Below, in pieces: positions 9,178 through 15,512 of a stretch of DNA of 15,512 nt. The notes beneath the pieces are model-generated. The model saw nothing but the letters and a program-made list of their open reading frames with translations, was not told the origin of the DNA and searched no databases. Positions within the stretch are counted from its first letter, which is position 1, and the number at the start of each line of letters is the position of its first letter. A program made the position numbers and the translations under genes. This DNA comes from Phenylobacterium sp. (GTDB lineage: Bacteria; Pseudomonadota; Alphaproteobacteria; Caulobacterales; Caulobacteraceae). The stretch lies in the NCBI GenBank assembly GCA_019264505.1, contig JAHUZY010000356.1, forward strand, positions 1 to 15,512, read 5' to 3'.

Positions 9178-9648
9178 TCAGGCGTTCAGGGCCTGGGCGG
9201 CTTTGAGCACGGCGGCCGCATGACCGGGAACCTTCACCTTGCGCCAGACCCCAGCGATCTTGCCTTCGCCATCCAGCAGGAAGGTGGAGCGGTCGATGCC
9301 CATGTACTTGCGCCCATACATGCTCTTCTCCACCCAGGCGCCATAGGCCTCGACCACGGCCCCGCTGGGGTCGGAGCCCAGCTGGACCTTCAGGTCGTGC
9401 TTGGCGGCGAACTTGCCGTGCGAGGCCACCGAGTCCTTCGACACGCCGAGCACGGTCGCCCCGGCGGCGGCGAAGGCGTCGATCTGCTCGGAGAAGTCGA
9501 TCGCCTCCTTGGTGCAGCCGGACGTATCGTCCTTAGGGTAGAAATAGAGCACCAGGGTCTGGCCTGCGAAATCGGCCAGACGAATGGGGCCTGCCGGCCC
9601 CTCAAGTTCGAAGGCGGGCGCCGGGGCGCCGATGTCCAGCTCAGCCAT
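9178..9648 (-). CDS. bcp: Thioredoxin-dependent peroxiredoxin, BCP/PrxQ type, without the usual resolving Cys
   Basis: A small cytoplasmic peroxidase (156 residues) that reduces H2O2 and organic hydroperoxides. The thioredoxin fold covers nearly the whole chain. The peroxidatic cysteine is C45 in YFYPKDDTSGCTKEA, the family's active-site signature. In E. coli BCP the resolving cysteine is five residues later; here position 50 is Ile and the protein has no second cysteine at all. It should therefore work as a 1-Cys enzyme, with C45 sulfenate reduced directly by thioredoxin, glutaredoxin or another thiol; such members are known. GGAG lies ten bases before the ATG (9659-9662 on the minus strand). 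The gene follows tyrS by 30 bases in the same direction, so cotranscription is likely. A hairpin follows the stop codon. Confidence 0.93.
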   Translation of the reverse strand: MAELDIGAPAPAFELEGPAGPIRLADFAGQTLVLYFYPKDDTSGCTKEAIDFSEQIDAFAAAGATVLGVSKDSVASHGKFAAKHDLKVQLGSDPSGAVVEAYGAWVEKSMYGRKYMGIDRSTFLLDGEGKIAGVWRKVKVPGHAAAVLKAAQALNA

Positions 9649-9678
9649 GGGCTGTCGTCTCCATATTGGGCCGCGCGT

Positions 9679-10938
9679 TCAGACGGGCCGCACCAGCACG
9701 ATCTTCTTCTTGCCCGCCGCCAGCTTTACGACGCCGTCCACGAGATCGGATGCATCGAGGGTGCGGTTGGCGTCGGTCTCGGCCTTGTCGTTCACCCTTA
9801 GTCCTCCGCCTTGGGCGAGGCGGCGGGCTTCTCCCCGGGACGCGGCCAGTCCCGCATCCGCCGCCAGGGCGGCGAGAACGACACCGGCCTCAAGATCCGC
9901 CTTCGGGATCTCGAAGGTCGGCAGGTCCTCAGAGACCTGGCCCTGTTCGAAGGCGGCTATAGCGGCCGCTTCCGCCGCCTTCGCGGCCTCTTCCCCATGC
10001 AGCAGGGTGGTGGCGGCGTTGGCCAGGACCTTCTTGGCTTCATTGATCTGCGCGCCTTCGAGGGCTTCGAGCCGTGCGATCTCTTCCAGGGTCAGATCGG
10101 TGAACAGCCGCATGAAGCGCCCGACATCGGCGTCCTCGGTGTTCCGCCAGAACTGCCAGTAGTCGTAGGGGCTGCGCATGTCGGCGTTCAGCCACACGGC
10201 CCCGCCCACGCTCTTGCCCATCTTCTGGCCAGAGGCGGTGGAGAGCAGGGGCGTGGTCAGGCCGAAGGCGGGCTTCTGATCGACCCGGCGGATCAGCTCG
10301 ACCCCGTTGACGATATTCCCCCACTGGTCGGACCCGCCCATCTGCAGGACGCAGCCGTAGCGGCGCTCAAGCTCCAGGAAGTCCACCGACTGCATCAGCA
10401 TGTAGTTGAACTCGAGGAAGGTCATCGGCTGTTCGCGGTCCAGCCGGTTCTTGACGCTGTCGAAGCTCAGCATGCGGTTGATGGTGAAATGGACGCCGTA
10501 GTCCCGCAGGAACTGGACGTAGCCGAATCGGTCCAGCCACTCGGCGTTGTTCACCATCACCGCGTCGGTGGGCCCATCGCCGAATGTCAGAAACCGGCGA
10601 AAGACGGCCTGGATGCTGTCGATATTGGCCTGGATCTGGGCGTCGGTTAGCAGCGGGCGCTGGCTGTCCTTGTCGGTGGGGTCGCCCACCTTGGTCGTCC
10701 CGCCGCCCATCAGCACCACCGGCTTGTGGCCGGCCTGCTGCAGGCGACGCAACATCATGATCTGGATCATGTGGCCCACATGCAGACTGGACGCCGTGGC
10801 GTCGAAGCCGATGTAGGCCACGATCGGCCCGGCCTGGCAGGCGGCGTCCAGCTCCGCCGGATGGGTGATCTGGTGGATGTAGCCGCGCGTCTGCATGAGA
10901 CGCAGGAATTCGGATTTGAACGCAGGATCGCTGGTCAT
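9679..10938 (-). CDS. tyrS: Tyrosyl-tRNA synthetase
   Basis: A class I aminoacyl-tRNA synthetase that charges tRNA-Tyr with tyrosine in the cytoplasm. The 419-residue protein has the Rossmann-fold catalytic domain with the HIGH-type motif HVGH (53-56) and KMGKS (239-243), followed by the anticodon-binding region and a C-terminal S4 RNA-binding domain (about 350-415, [20 protein letters not shown]). The start at 10938 ([20 protein letters not shown]) fits the family's usual length and N-terminus, but its Shine-Dalgarno sequence is poor. An in-frame ATG at 11004 has GGAG seven bases upstream and would add 22 residues ([14 protein letters not shown]...), so that start is a real alternative. The frame stays open still further upstream, to 11085, but that part is low-complexity. 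bcp lies 30 bases downstream. Confidence 0.94.
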   Translation of the reverse strand: MTSDPAFKSEFLRLMQTRGYIHQITHPAELDAACQAGPIVAYIGFDATASSLHVGHMIQIMMLRRLQQAGHKPVVLMGGGTTKVGDPTDKDSQRPLLTDAQIQANIDSIQAVFRRFLTFGDGPTDAVMVNNAEWLDRFGYVQFLRDYGVHFTINRMLSFDSVKNRLDREQPMTFLEFNYMLMQSVDFLELERRYGCVLQMGGSDQWGNIVNGVELIRRVDQKPAFGLTTPLLSTASGQKMGKSVGGAVWLNADMRSPYDYWQFWRNTEDADVGRFMRLFTDLTLEEIARLEALEGAQINEAKKVLANAATTLLHGEEAAKAAEAAAIAAFEQGQVSEDLPTFEIPKADLEAGVVLAALAADAGLAASRGEARRLAQGGGLRVNDKAETDANRTLDASDLVDGVVKLAAGKKKIVLVRPV

Positions 10939-11038
10939 GGAGCCGGACTTCGAATGGGAAGGTCCGGGCTCTAGCATGCTGGGATCGGATAGTTCGAGAG
11001 TCATCTGGGGTCTCCGGTGAGCTCGGCCGGAAACGCCA

Positions 11039-11056
11039 GGGTTCGAAGGGTTCGAA
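11039..11056. repeat. Tandem 9-base direct repeat
   Basis: GGGTTCGAA occurs twice back to back (11039-11047 and 11048-11056); each copy contains the palindrome TTCGAA. It lies 35 bases upstream of the alternative tyrS start at 11004, so it falls in the tyrS leader or promoter region. It resembles a tRNA T-loop by chance only; no cloverleaf surrounds it. Confidence 0.5.
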
Positions 11057-11155
11057 GGGCGCGCCGACCAGGATGGTGGGCGCAAGAGATCGATCCGCGC
11101 CGCTTAGGGGGCGGGGTAATAGAGGCCGGTGCAGCTGCGGGCGTCGATCATGGCG

Positions 11156-11187
11156 GCTAGCTAGCGGGCCTAAGCCATGGCAGTCAA
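11156..11187 (-). promoter_or_regulatory. Candidate tyrS promoter
   Basis: Read on the minus strand, TTGACTG (11187-11181) is a good -35 box; 15 bases further lies GCTAGCTAGC (11165-11156), a 10-base palindrome resembling the sigma-73 -10 box GCtANAWC with one mismatch. The spacing is one base over the usual range. It overlaps the ribosome-binding region of anmK, so the divergent genes may interfere. Transcripts would have a leader of about 140-210 bases. Confidence 0.35.
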
Positions 11188-11192
11188 GGCGG

Positions 11193-12320
11193 ATGCGCGT
11201 ATTGGGATTCATGACCGGCACCTCCCTCGATGCTGTCGACATGGCGGTGCTGGAGACCGACGGCGAGACCATCGAGGCCTTCGGCCCGGCCGGGGAGCGC
11301 AAGCTCAGCGAGCCGGTGCGGAAGCTGGTTCTGGCCGCGACCGAGGCCGCTCGTGGCTGGGCGCGGAACTCACCCGAGCCGGCGGTGTTCGCCGAGGCCG
11401 CCGCCGCCATCGCCCGCGAGCATTTCGAGGCGGCCGAAGCCTTCCTGGCCGAGAACGATCTCGCCTGGTCCGATATCGATCTGATCGGCATGCACGGCCA
11501 GACCGTGCTGCATGAGCGGCCCCGAGACGGCCAGGTGGGCCGCACCGTTCAGCTGGGCGACGCCGCCTGGCTCGCCGATCAGACCGGCGTGCCGGTCGCC
11601 TTTGACTTCCGTTCGGCCGATGTGGCCGCCGGCGGGGAGGGGGCTCCTCTGGCGCCGATCTACCATCTGGCCCGGGCGCGCGCCTCGGACATGAGCCCGC
11701 CGCTGGCGGTGCTGAATGTCGGCGGTGTGGCCAATGTCACCCTCTGGCCCGGGGTTGGCGAACTGGTGGCCTTCGACACTGGGCCGGGCAACGGGATGAT
11801 CGACCTGCTGGTGCAGGCCCGCGGGGCCGGCCGCTTTGACGACAAGGGCAACTATGCCAGCGTCGGTCTGGTGGATGAGGGCCTGCTGCGAGCGCTTTTG
11901 GCCCACCCGTATTTCGATGCGGCGCCACCGAAGTCCCTCGACCGCTATGACTTCTCCCTGGAGCCCCTGGAGGAGCTGAAGCTGGAGGACGCGGCCGCCA
12001 CCCTGGTGGCCTTTACGGCTGAGGCCGTGAAGCTCGGCTTCCAGAAGCTGGAGACCAGCCCTGAGACCGTGATCGTCTGCGGCGGCGGGCGCCACAACCC
12101 TGAGATCATGAAGGCCCTGCGCGAGCGGCTGAAGGCCAAGGTGTTGACCGCTGAGGATGTGGACTGGCGCGGCGACTCCATTGAGGCCGAGGCCTTCGCC
12201 TATCTGGCGGCCCGCACGGCGCGGGACCTGCCGATCTCATTTCCCAAGACCACTGGGGCGCCGAGCCCCATGAAGGGCGGCCGAATCGTCCGGCCCGCCG
12301 TTCCCCTCCAGGAGCGCTGA
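11193..12320 (+). CDS. anmK: Anhydro-N-acetylmuramic acid kinase
   Basis: A cytoplasmic cell-wall recycling enzyme: it hydrolyses and phosphorylates 1,6-anhydro-MurNAc from lytic transglycosylase products to MurNAc-6-phosphate. The 375-residue protein opens with MRVLGFMTGTSLDAVD, the ATP-binding signature of the family (GTSLD at 9-13). Further family motifs are MHGQTVLHE, VAFDFRSADVAAGGEGAPL with the catalytic-site Asp, LNVGGVANVT and FDTGPGNGMIDLL. Length is close to the E. coli enzyme (369). The frame is open upstream to 11073, but that part has no family similarity; the ATG at 11193 is chosen, though its ribosome binding site (AAGGCGG immediately before) is poorly spaced. The M20 amidohydrolase gene begins one base after the stop codon, so the two form an operon. 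Confidence 0.93.
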   Translation: MRVLGFMTGTSLDAVDMAVLETDGETIEAFGPAGERKLSEPVRKLVLAATEAARGWARNSPEPAVFAEAAAAIAREHFEAAEAFLAENDLAWSDIDLIGMHGQTVLHERPRDGQVGRTVQLGDAAWLADQTGVPVAFDFRSADVAAGGEGAPLAPIYHLARARASDMSPPLAVLNVGGVANVTLWPGVGELVAFDTGPGNGMIDLLVQARGAGRFDDKGNYASVGLVDEGLLRALLAHPYFDAAPPKSLDRYDFSLEPLEELKLEDAAATLVAFTAEAVKLGFQKLETSPETVIVCGGGRHNPEIMKALRERLKAKVLTAEDVDWRGDSIEAEAFAYLAARTARDLPISFPKTTGAPSPMKGGRIVRPAVPLQER

Positions 12321-12321
12321 G

Positions 12322-13638
12322 ATGAGCCGGATCTTCACCAAGGCCGCCCTGATGGGCGCCGCTATGACCGCCATGAGCTGGGCCGGCCCGGTCCTGGCGC
12401 AGGACAGTCCGCACAAGGCCTCCGTGTTCGCCGCCGCCGAGGCTCTGCAGCCGAAGGTGGTCGCCTGGCGTCGCGACATTCACCAGCATCCGGAGCTGGG
12501 CAACCGGGAGTTCCGCACGGCGGCCCTGGTGGCCGATCACCTCCGCGCCCTCGGATATGAGGTGAAGACCGGCGTCGCCCATACCGGCGTGGTCGCCACC
12601 CTGAAGGGCGGCAAGCCCGGCGGCGTGGTCGCCCTGCGGGCCGACATGGACGCCCTGCCGGTGGAAGAGAAGACCGGCCTGCCTTTCGCCTCGAGGGTGG
12701 TGGGGGAATACAACGGCCAGCCGACGCCGGTCATGCACGCCTGCGGACACGACGCCCATGTGGCCATCCTGATGGGCGCCGCCGAGGTGCTGGCCGGCAT
12801 GAAGGCCGAGATCGCCGGAACCGTGGTGCTGATCTTCCAGCCGGCCGAAGAGGGTCCGCCGCCCGGCGAAGATGGCGGCGCGGCGATGATGGTGGCGCAA
12901 GGCGTCCTGGCCAATCCCCGCCCCGGCGCCATCTTTGGCCTGCATGTCAGCCCTGGCGAGGTGGGCGCCATCGCCTATCGCAGCGGACCGATGATGGCGG
13001 CCGCCGATTCCTACGAGATCCGCATCAAGGGCAAGCAGACCCACGGCGCCCGGCCCTGGGACGGGATCGACCTGGCTTCGCTTAGCGCCGAGATCGTGCA
13101 GGCCTTCAATCAGATCGCCTCGCGCCGGCTCGATGTGGCTCGCTCGCCGACCGTGATCACCGTGGCGGTCATTCAGAGCGGCGTGCGTCACAACATCATT
13201 CCCGAGGACATGATGATGGGCGGGACCCTCCGCACCTTCGATCCGGAGATGCGCACCGCCACCATCGCCCAGATGCAGGCCGCGGTGGACAGCATCGTGG
13301 CGCGCTATGGGGCGGAGGGAAAACTGACCATGGGCGGCGCCACGCCGGTGGTCAGCAATGATGTCGATCTGGCGAGGCTGATGGCGCCGACCCTGGCGGC
13401 GGCCGCGTCCGGTCCGGTGGATCCCGATACCGGCAAGATCACCGGGGCGGAGGATTTCGCGGAGTTCCAGGCCGTGGTGCCGGGGCTGTTCTATCGCCTT
13501 GGGGTCGGTTTCCCGCCGGGGACCAACCACTCGCCCTTCTTCACCATCGACGAGGCGGCGCTGCAGGTGGGCGTGCGCGCTCAGGTCCTGACGGCCCTGG
13601 ACTATCTGGATAAGACGGCGGGCGCCCCGGCCGATTGA
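12322..13638 (+). CDS. Secreted M20-family amidohydrolase (amino-acylase/carboxypeptidase type)
   Basis: A zinc-dependent amidohydrolase of the M20D group (hippurate hydrolase, IAA-amino acid hydrolase and similar enzymes), which removes an acyl or aminoacyl group from an amino acid. The first 26 residues are a Sec signal peptide with cleavage predicted at VLA|QDS, so the mature enzyme is periplasmic. Metal-site motifs are RRDIHQHPELG (51-60), RADMDALP (106-113), CGHDAH (141-146), EEG (176-178) and a C-terminal NHSPFF. A dimerisation/lid domain lies about residues 210-320. AGGAG (12310-12314) sits seven bases before the ATG and inside the 3' end of anmK, giving probable translational coupling. 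The natural substrate cannot be read from the sequence; pairing with anmK suggests, but does not show, a link to peptide scavenging. Confidence 0.88.
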   Translation: MSRIFTKAALMGAAMTAMSWAGPVLAQDSPHKASVFAAAEALQPKVVAWRRDIHQHPELGNREFRTAALVADHLRALGYEVKTGVAHTGVVATLKGGKPGGVVALRADMDALPVEEKTGLPFASRVVGEYNGQPTPVMHACGHDAHVAILMGAAEVLAGMKAEIAGTVVLIFQPAEEGPPPGEDGGAAMMVAQGVLANPRPGAIFGLHVSPGEVGAIAYRSGPMMAAADSYEIRIKGKQTHGARPWDGIDLASLSAEIVQAFNQIASRRLDVARSPTVITVAVIQSGVRHNIIPEDMMMGGTLRTFDPEMRTATIAQMQAAVDSIVARYGAEGKLTMGGATPVVSNDVDLARLMAPTLAAAASGPVDPDTGKITGAEDFAEFQAVVPGLFYRLGVGFPPGTNHSPFFTIDEAALQVGVRAQVLTALDYLDKTAGAPAD

Positions 13639-13646
13639 GGCGCGAG

Positions 13647-13662
13647 GAGGCCTTTAGGCCTC
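13647..13662. terminator. Palindrome over the hydrolase stop codon at the M20/hydrolase convergent junction
   Basis: GAGGCCT and AGGCCTC are perfect 7-base arms around TT. The TAA of the minus-strand hydrolase (13654-13656) lies at the centre. The two convergent genes are only 15 bases apart. No T-run follows on either strand, so bidirectional termination is a guess. Confidence 0.4.
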
Positions 13663-14304
13663 AGACGCGGCCATGCGCTTGTCGAGATAGGCGCCGACCC
13701 GGGTCTCCACCTCGACCAGCCGTTCGGTCCAGAAGTGGTTGGCCTGGTCGACCAGGTCATAGTCGATGACGATGCCCTTCTGGGTCCGCAGCTTGGAAAC
13801 GACGCGCTCCACCTCCACCGGCGGGGTGACCGTGTCGGCCGAGCCCTGCAGGATCAGGCCCGAGGCCGGGCAGGGGGCCAGGAAGCTGAAGTCGTACATG
13901 TTGGTGGGCGGCGAAACCGAGATAAAGCCGTCGGTCTCCGGCCGGCGCATCAGAAGCTGCATGCCGACCCAGGCGCCGAAATCATAACCGGCGACCCAGC
14001 ATTGCGAGGCCGCAGGGTTGGTGGATTGCAGCCAATCCAGCGCCGTGGCGGCGTCAGCCAGCTCACCGATGCCGGAATCAAACTCGCCCTGGCTGCGGCC
14101 CACGCCGCGGAAGTTGAATCGCAGGACCGAAAAGCCCCGCTTCATGAACAGGTGATAGAGCTGGACGGCCACCGGATTGTTCATCTGGCCGCCGGCCTTG
14201 GGGTGGGGGTGAAGGATCAGCGCCACAGGCGCATTCTCCGTCTTGCCCTGGGCGTACCGCCCCTCGATCCGCCCGGCTGCGCCCGTCAGAACCACCTCTG
14301 GCAT
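13654..14304 (-). CDS. Alpha/beta hydrolase with Asp at the nucleophile position
   Basis: A 216-residue single-domain alpha/beta hydrolase of the small family often annotated as dienelactone-hydrolase-like or 'alpha/beta superfamily hydrolase'. Features in order are the oxyanion region LILHPHPKAGGQMNN (29-43), the NFRGVGRSQG loop (64-73), the nucleophile elbow AGYDFGAWVG (105-114), the acid D157 (QGSADTVTPP) and the base H190 (QANHFW). The elbow normally reads G-x-S-x-G; here the central residue is D108, encoded by GAT. Asp nucleophiles occur in haloalkane dehalogenases and epoxide hydrolases, which are larger with a cap domain, so this protein may be an unusual hydrolase or a non-catalytic homologue. 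No signal peptide is seen, so it is probably cytoplasmic. GAGAGG lies five bases before the ATG. It is divergent from the Rrf2 regulator. Substrate unknown. Confidence 0.86.
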   Translation of the reverse strand: MPEVVLTGAAGRIEGRYAQGKTENAPVALILHPHPKAGGQMNNPVAVQLYHLFMKRGFSVLRFNFRGVGRSQGEFDSGIGELADAATALDWLQSTNPAASQCWVAGYDFGAWVGMQLLMRRPETDGFISVSPPTNMYDFSFLAPCPASGLILQGSADTVTPPVEVERVVSKLRTQKGIVIDYDLVDQANHFWTERLVEVETRVGAYLDKRMAASEA

Positions 14305-14329
14305 GCCATCCTCTCGTGCCGCCGAATAC

Positions 14330-14358
14330 TTGACTACAGGGCTTGGTCTTCCTAGATC
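14330..14358 (+). promoter_or_regulatory. Probable housekeeping promoter of the Rrf2/IscR gene
   Basis: TTGACTA (14330-14336), a 14-base spacer and CCTAGATC (14351-14358) fit the Caulobacter sigma-73 promoter (TTGaCgS, 10-14 bases, GCtANAWC) with one mismatch in each box. It is the best promoter match I found in the window. The context ATACTTGACTA also resembles the left half of an IscR type-1 site, whose E. coli form overlaps the -35 box, which would suit autorepression by the downstream product. It implies a leader of about 95 bases. Confidence 0.55.
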
Positions 14359-14394
14359 GCATCCATGCGTTCAGTCGGAAAATTGAGCCCTGCG

Positions 14395-14406
14395 AAGCCG
14401 CGGCTT
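14395..14406. repeat. 12-base palindrome in the Rrf2 leader
   Basis: AAGCCGCGGCTT is a perfect palindrome about 40 bases downstream of the predicted promoter and 53 bases before the start codon. It could be an operator or a small RNA hairpin. It differs clearly from the AT-rich dyads usually bound by Rrf2 proteins, so the function is open. Confidence 0.3.
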
Positions 14407-14459
14407 GTAGCACAGGCTCGATCTGATGCGCGGGAAAACTGCAAGGCGGACCTGACCCC

Positions 14460-14897
14460 ATGCGCTTGAGCACCAAGGGACGATACGCGGTCATGGCCAT
14501 GGCGGACCTGGCCCGCCGTGAGGGCGACAAGGCTGTCGCCCTGGCCGAAATCGCCCAACGGCAGGAGATTTCACTCTCCTATCTTGAGCAGCTGTTCGCC
14601 CGCCTGCGTCGGCAGGGCCTGGTGGTCAGCGCCCGCGGTCCCGGCGGCGGCTATCGGCTCGCCCGACTGGCCAGCGAAACCAACATCGCCGAGATCGTCC
14701 TGGCGGTGGATGAGCCCCTGCGGGCCACCCGCTGCACCAAGGACGCCCGCAAGGGCTGCATGCTCAGCGGCGAAAAGTGCCTGACCCACGACCTCTGGGA
14801 GGAGATGGGCCGGCAGATCCACGCCTATCTCGAATCGGTCTCCCTGGCCGATGTGGTCCAGGGACGTCTGGCCGACCGGGAAACGGTGGCGGCATGA
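14460..14897 (+). CDS. iscR: Rrf2-family Fe-S cluster transcription regulator (IscR-like)
   Basis: A cytoplasmic DNA-binding regulator of Fe-S cluster assembly genes. The 145-residue protein has the N-terminal Rrf2 winged helix (MRLSTKGRYAVMAMADLARR; recognition helix about 38-50; wing GPGGGYRLAR at 60-69), a dimerisation helix and a C-terminal cluster-binding loop. Three cysteines, C92, C100 and C107, followed by H110 (CLTHDLW), match the three Cys and one His that hold the [2Fe-2S] cluster of IscR, though the spacing is C-x7-C-x6-C instead of the C-x5-C-x5-C of E. coli. The holo form probably represses its own operon. The start codon has only a weak, distant AAGG. The cysteine desulfurase overlaps its stop by four bases (ATGA), so translation is coupled. 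Context and ligands support IscR over other Rrf2 members such as NsrR. Confidence 0.9.
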   Translation: MRLSTKGRYAVMAMADLARREGDKAVALAEIAQRQEISLSYLEQLFARLRRQGLVVSARGPGGGYRLARLASETNIAEIVLAVDEPLRATRCTKDARKGCMLSGEKCLTHDLWEEMGRQIHAYLESVSLADVVQGRLADRETVAA

Positions 14898-15512
14898 CGT
14901 CGGTCTATCTCGATCACAACGCCACGGCGCCGATCCGGCCCGAGGCCCTGGCGGCTGTGACCGCGGCCCTGGCGGCGGGCGGCAATCCGTCGTCGGTCCA
15001 CGCCGCAGGCCGCGCCGCCCGCGCTCGGGTGGAGCAGGCGCGAAGCCAGGTGGCGACCCTGATCGGCGCGCCGGCCTCGACCGTGGTCTTCACCTCCGGC
15101 GGCACCGAGGCCAATGCGCTGGCCATAGACAGCGCCGTGGCCGGCGGCTGCCAGCGGCTGTTGATCAGCGCTATCGAACATGACGCCGTCCTGGAGACCG
15201 CCAAGGCCTCCGGCGCAGCGGTGGAGCTTTTGCCCGTGACGGCGGACGGCCGCCTTGACCTGGACATCCTGGCCGCGCGCCTGGCGGCCTGGGATGCGGC
15301 TGACGGCCGACCGTTCATCGCCCTGATGCTGGCCAACAATGAAACCGGCGTGATCCAGCCGGTGGCGGAAGCCGCCGTCCTGGTGCGCGAGGCGGGTGGC
15401 TGGCTGCATGTGGACGCCGTCCAGGCCGCCGGCCGGATCGCTATCGACAGCCGCGCCCTGGGCGCCGATACCCTGGCCATCTCCAGCCACAAGCTGGGGG
15501 GACCGGGCGGGG
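14894..15512 (+). CDS. Cysteine desulfurase (NifS/IscS type), 3' end cut by the window edge
   Basis: A PLP enzyme that takes sulfur from L-cysteine as an enzyme-bound persulfide for Fe-S cluster assembly. The first 206 codons are present and remain open at the edge. The N-terminus MTSVYLDHNATAPIRPEAL, the SGGTEANALAI segment, IEHDAVLE with the PLP-stacking His, LANNETGVIQP, the HVDAVQAAG segment with its PLP-ring Asp and Gln, and SSHKLGGPGG with the Schiff-base lysine K200 are all in place. The active-site Cys loop lies beyond the edge, so IscS-like and SufS-like classes cannot be separated by loop length, but the sequence pattern is of the NifS/IscS class. The ATG overlaps the stop of the Rrf2 gene (ATGA), which makes this the second gene of what is probably an Fe-S assembly operon continuing to the right. 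Confidence 0.93.
   Translation, partial: MTSVYLDHNATAPIRPEALAAVTAALAAGGNPSSVHAAGRAARARVEQARSQVATLIGAPASTVVFTSGGTEANALAIDSAVAGGCQRLLISAIEHDAVLETAKASGAAVELLPVTADGRLDLDILAARLAAWDAADGRPFIALMLANNETGVIQPVAEAAVLVREAGGWLHVDAVQAAGRIAIDSRALGADTLAISSHKLGGPGG

Noticed and set aside
11039..11060. GGTTCGAA repeats resembling a tRNA T-loop
   Set aside because: No acceptor, D or anticodon stem can be drawn around them; they are a short tandem repeat.
11073..11192. Upstream extension of the anmK frame
   Set aside because: Arg/Gly-rich residues with no family counterpart; the AnmK signature begins right at the ATG at 11193.
10367..11545. 392-codon frame on the minus strand spanning tyrS, the intergenic region and anmK
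   Set aside because: Out of frame with tyrS and antisense to anmK; composition is that of frame-shifted GC-rich DNA.
12106..13530. 474-codon frame on the minus strand
   Set aside because: Antisense shadow of the M20 amidohydrolase and the end of anmK; His/Gly-rich and without motifs.

Overview
The window looks like ordinary, vertically inherited core chromosome of a GC-rich alphaproteobacterium, most probably of the family Caulobacteraceae (Caulobacter, Phenylobacterium or a close relative). The evidence is a uniform high-GC codon bias, an RNase E with the alphaproteobacterial acidic/arginine-rich insertion in its S1 domain, and a gene order (rne / amidase / PBP1A / prfB / bactofilin / M23 peptidase, later Rrf2 regulator / cysteine desulfurase) that I recognise from Caulobacter. 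I see no insertion sequence, prophage, CRISPR array, tRNA, rRNA or compositional island.

Layout. (1) 1-1950, minus: rne, running off the left edge. (2) 1951-2354: a divergent control region of about 400 bases. (3) 2355-7231, plus: a periplasmic N-acetylmuramoyl-L-alanine amidase, the bifunctional peptidoglycan synthase PBP1A (TTG start) and prfB, which keeps the programmed +1 frameshift that autoregulates release factor 2. (4) 7253-8924, minus: a bactofilin overlapping the 3' end of a membrane-anchored M23 (LytM) peptidase gene. (5) 8925-9177: a non-coding stretch with inverted repeats. (6) 9178-10938, minus: a BCP/PrxQ-type peroxiredoxin and tyrS. (7) 11193-13638, plus: anmK followed one base later by a secreted M20 amidohydrolase. 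(8) 13654-14304, minus: an alpha/beta hydrolase with Asp where the family normally has the nucleophilic Ser. (9) 14460-15512, plus: an IscR-like Rrf2 regulator and a cysteine desulfurase (cut by the right edge), which looks like the head of an Fe-S assembly (isc/suf) operon.

How the genes fit together. Five genes act on the cell envelope or its turnover: the amidase splits daughter-cell peptidoglycan, PBP1A builds it, the bactofilin is a membrane-bound scaffold, the M23 protein is its likely partner hydrolase, and AnmK recycles anhydro-MurNAc. The others serve RNA decay and translation (rne, prfB, tyrS), peroxide defence (bcp) and Fe-S cluster supply (Rrf2 regulator, desulfurase). Nothing here amounts to an undescribed multi-gene system. 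The points most worth a second look are the bactofilin/M23 overlap, the Ser-to-Asp change in the hydrolase, the two 16-nt palindromes placed over stop codons at both convergent junctions, and the promoter/operator region in front of the Rrf2 gene.
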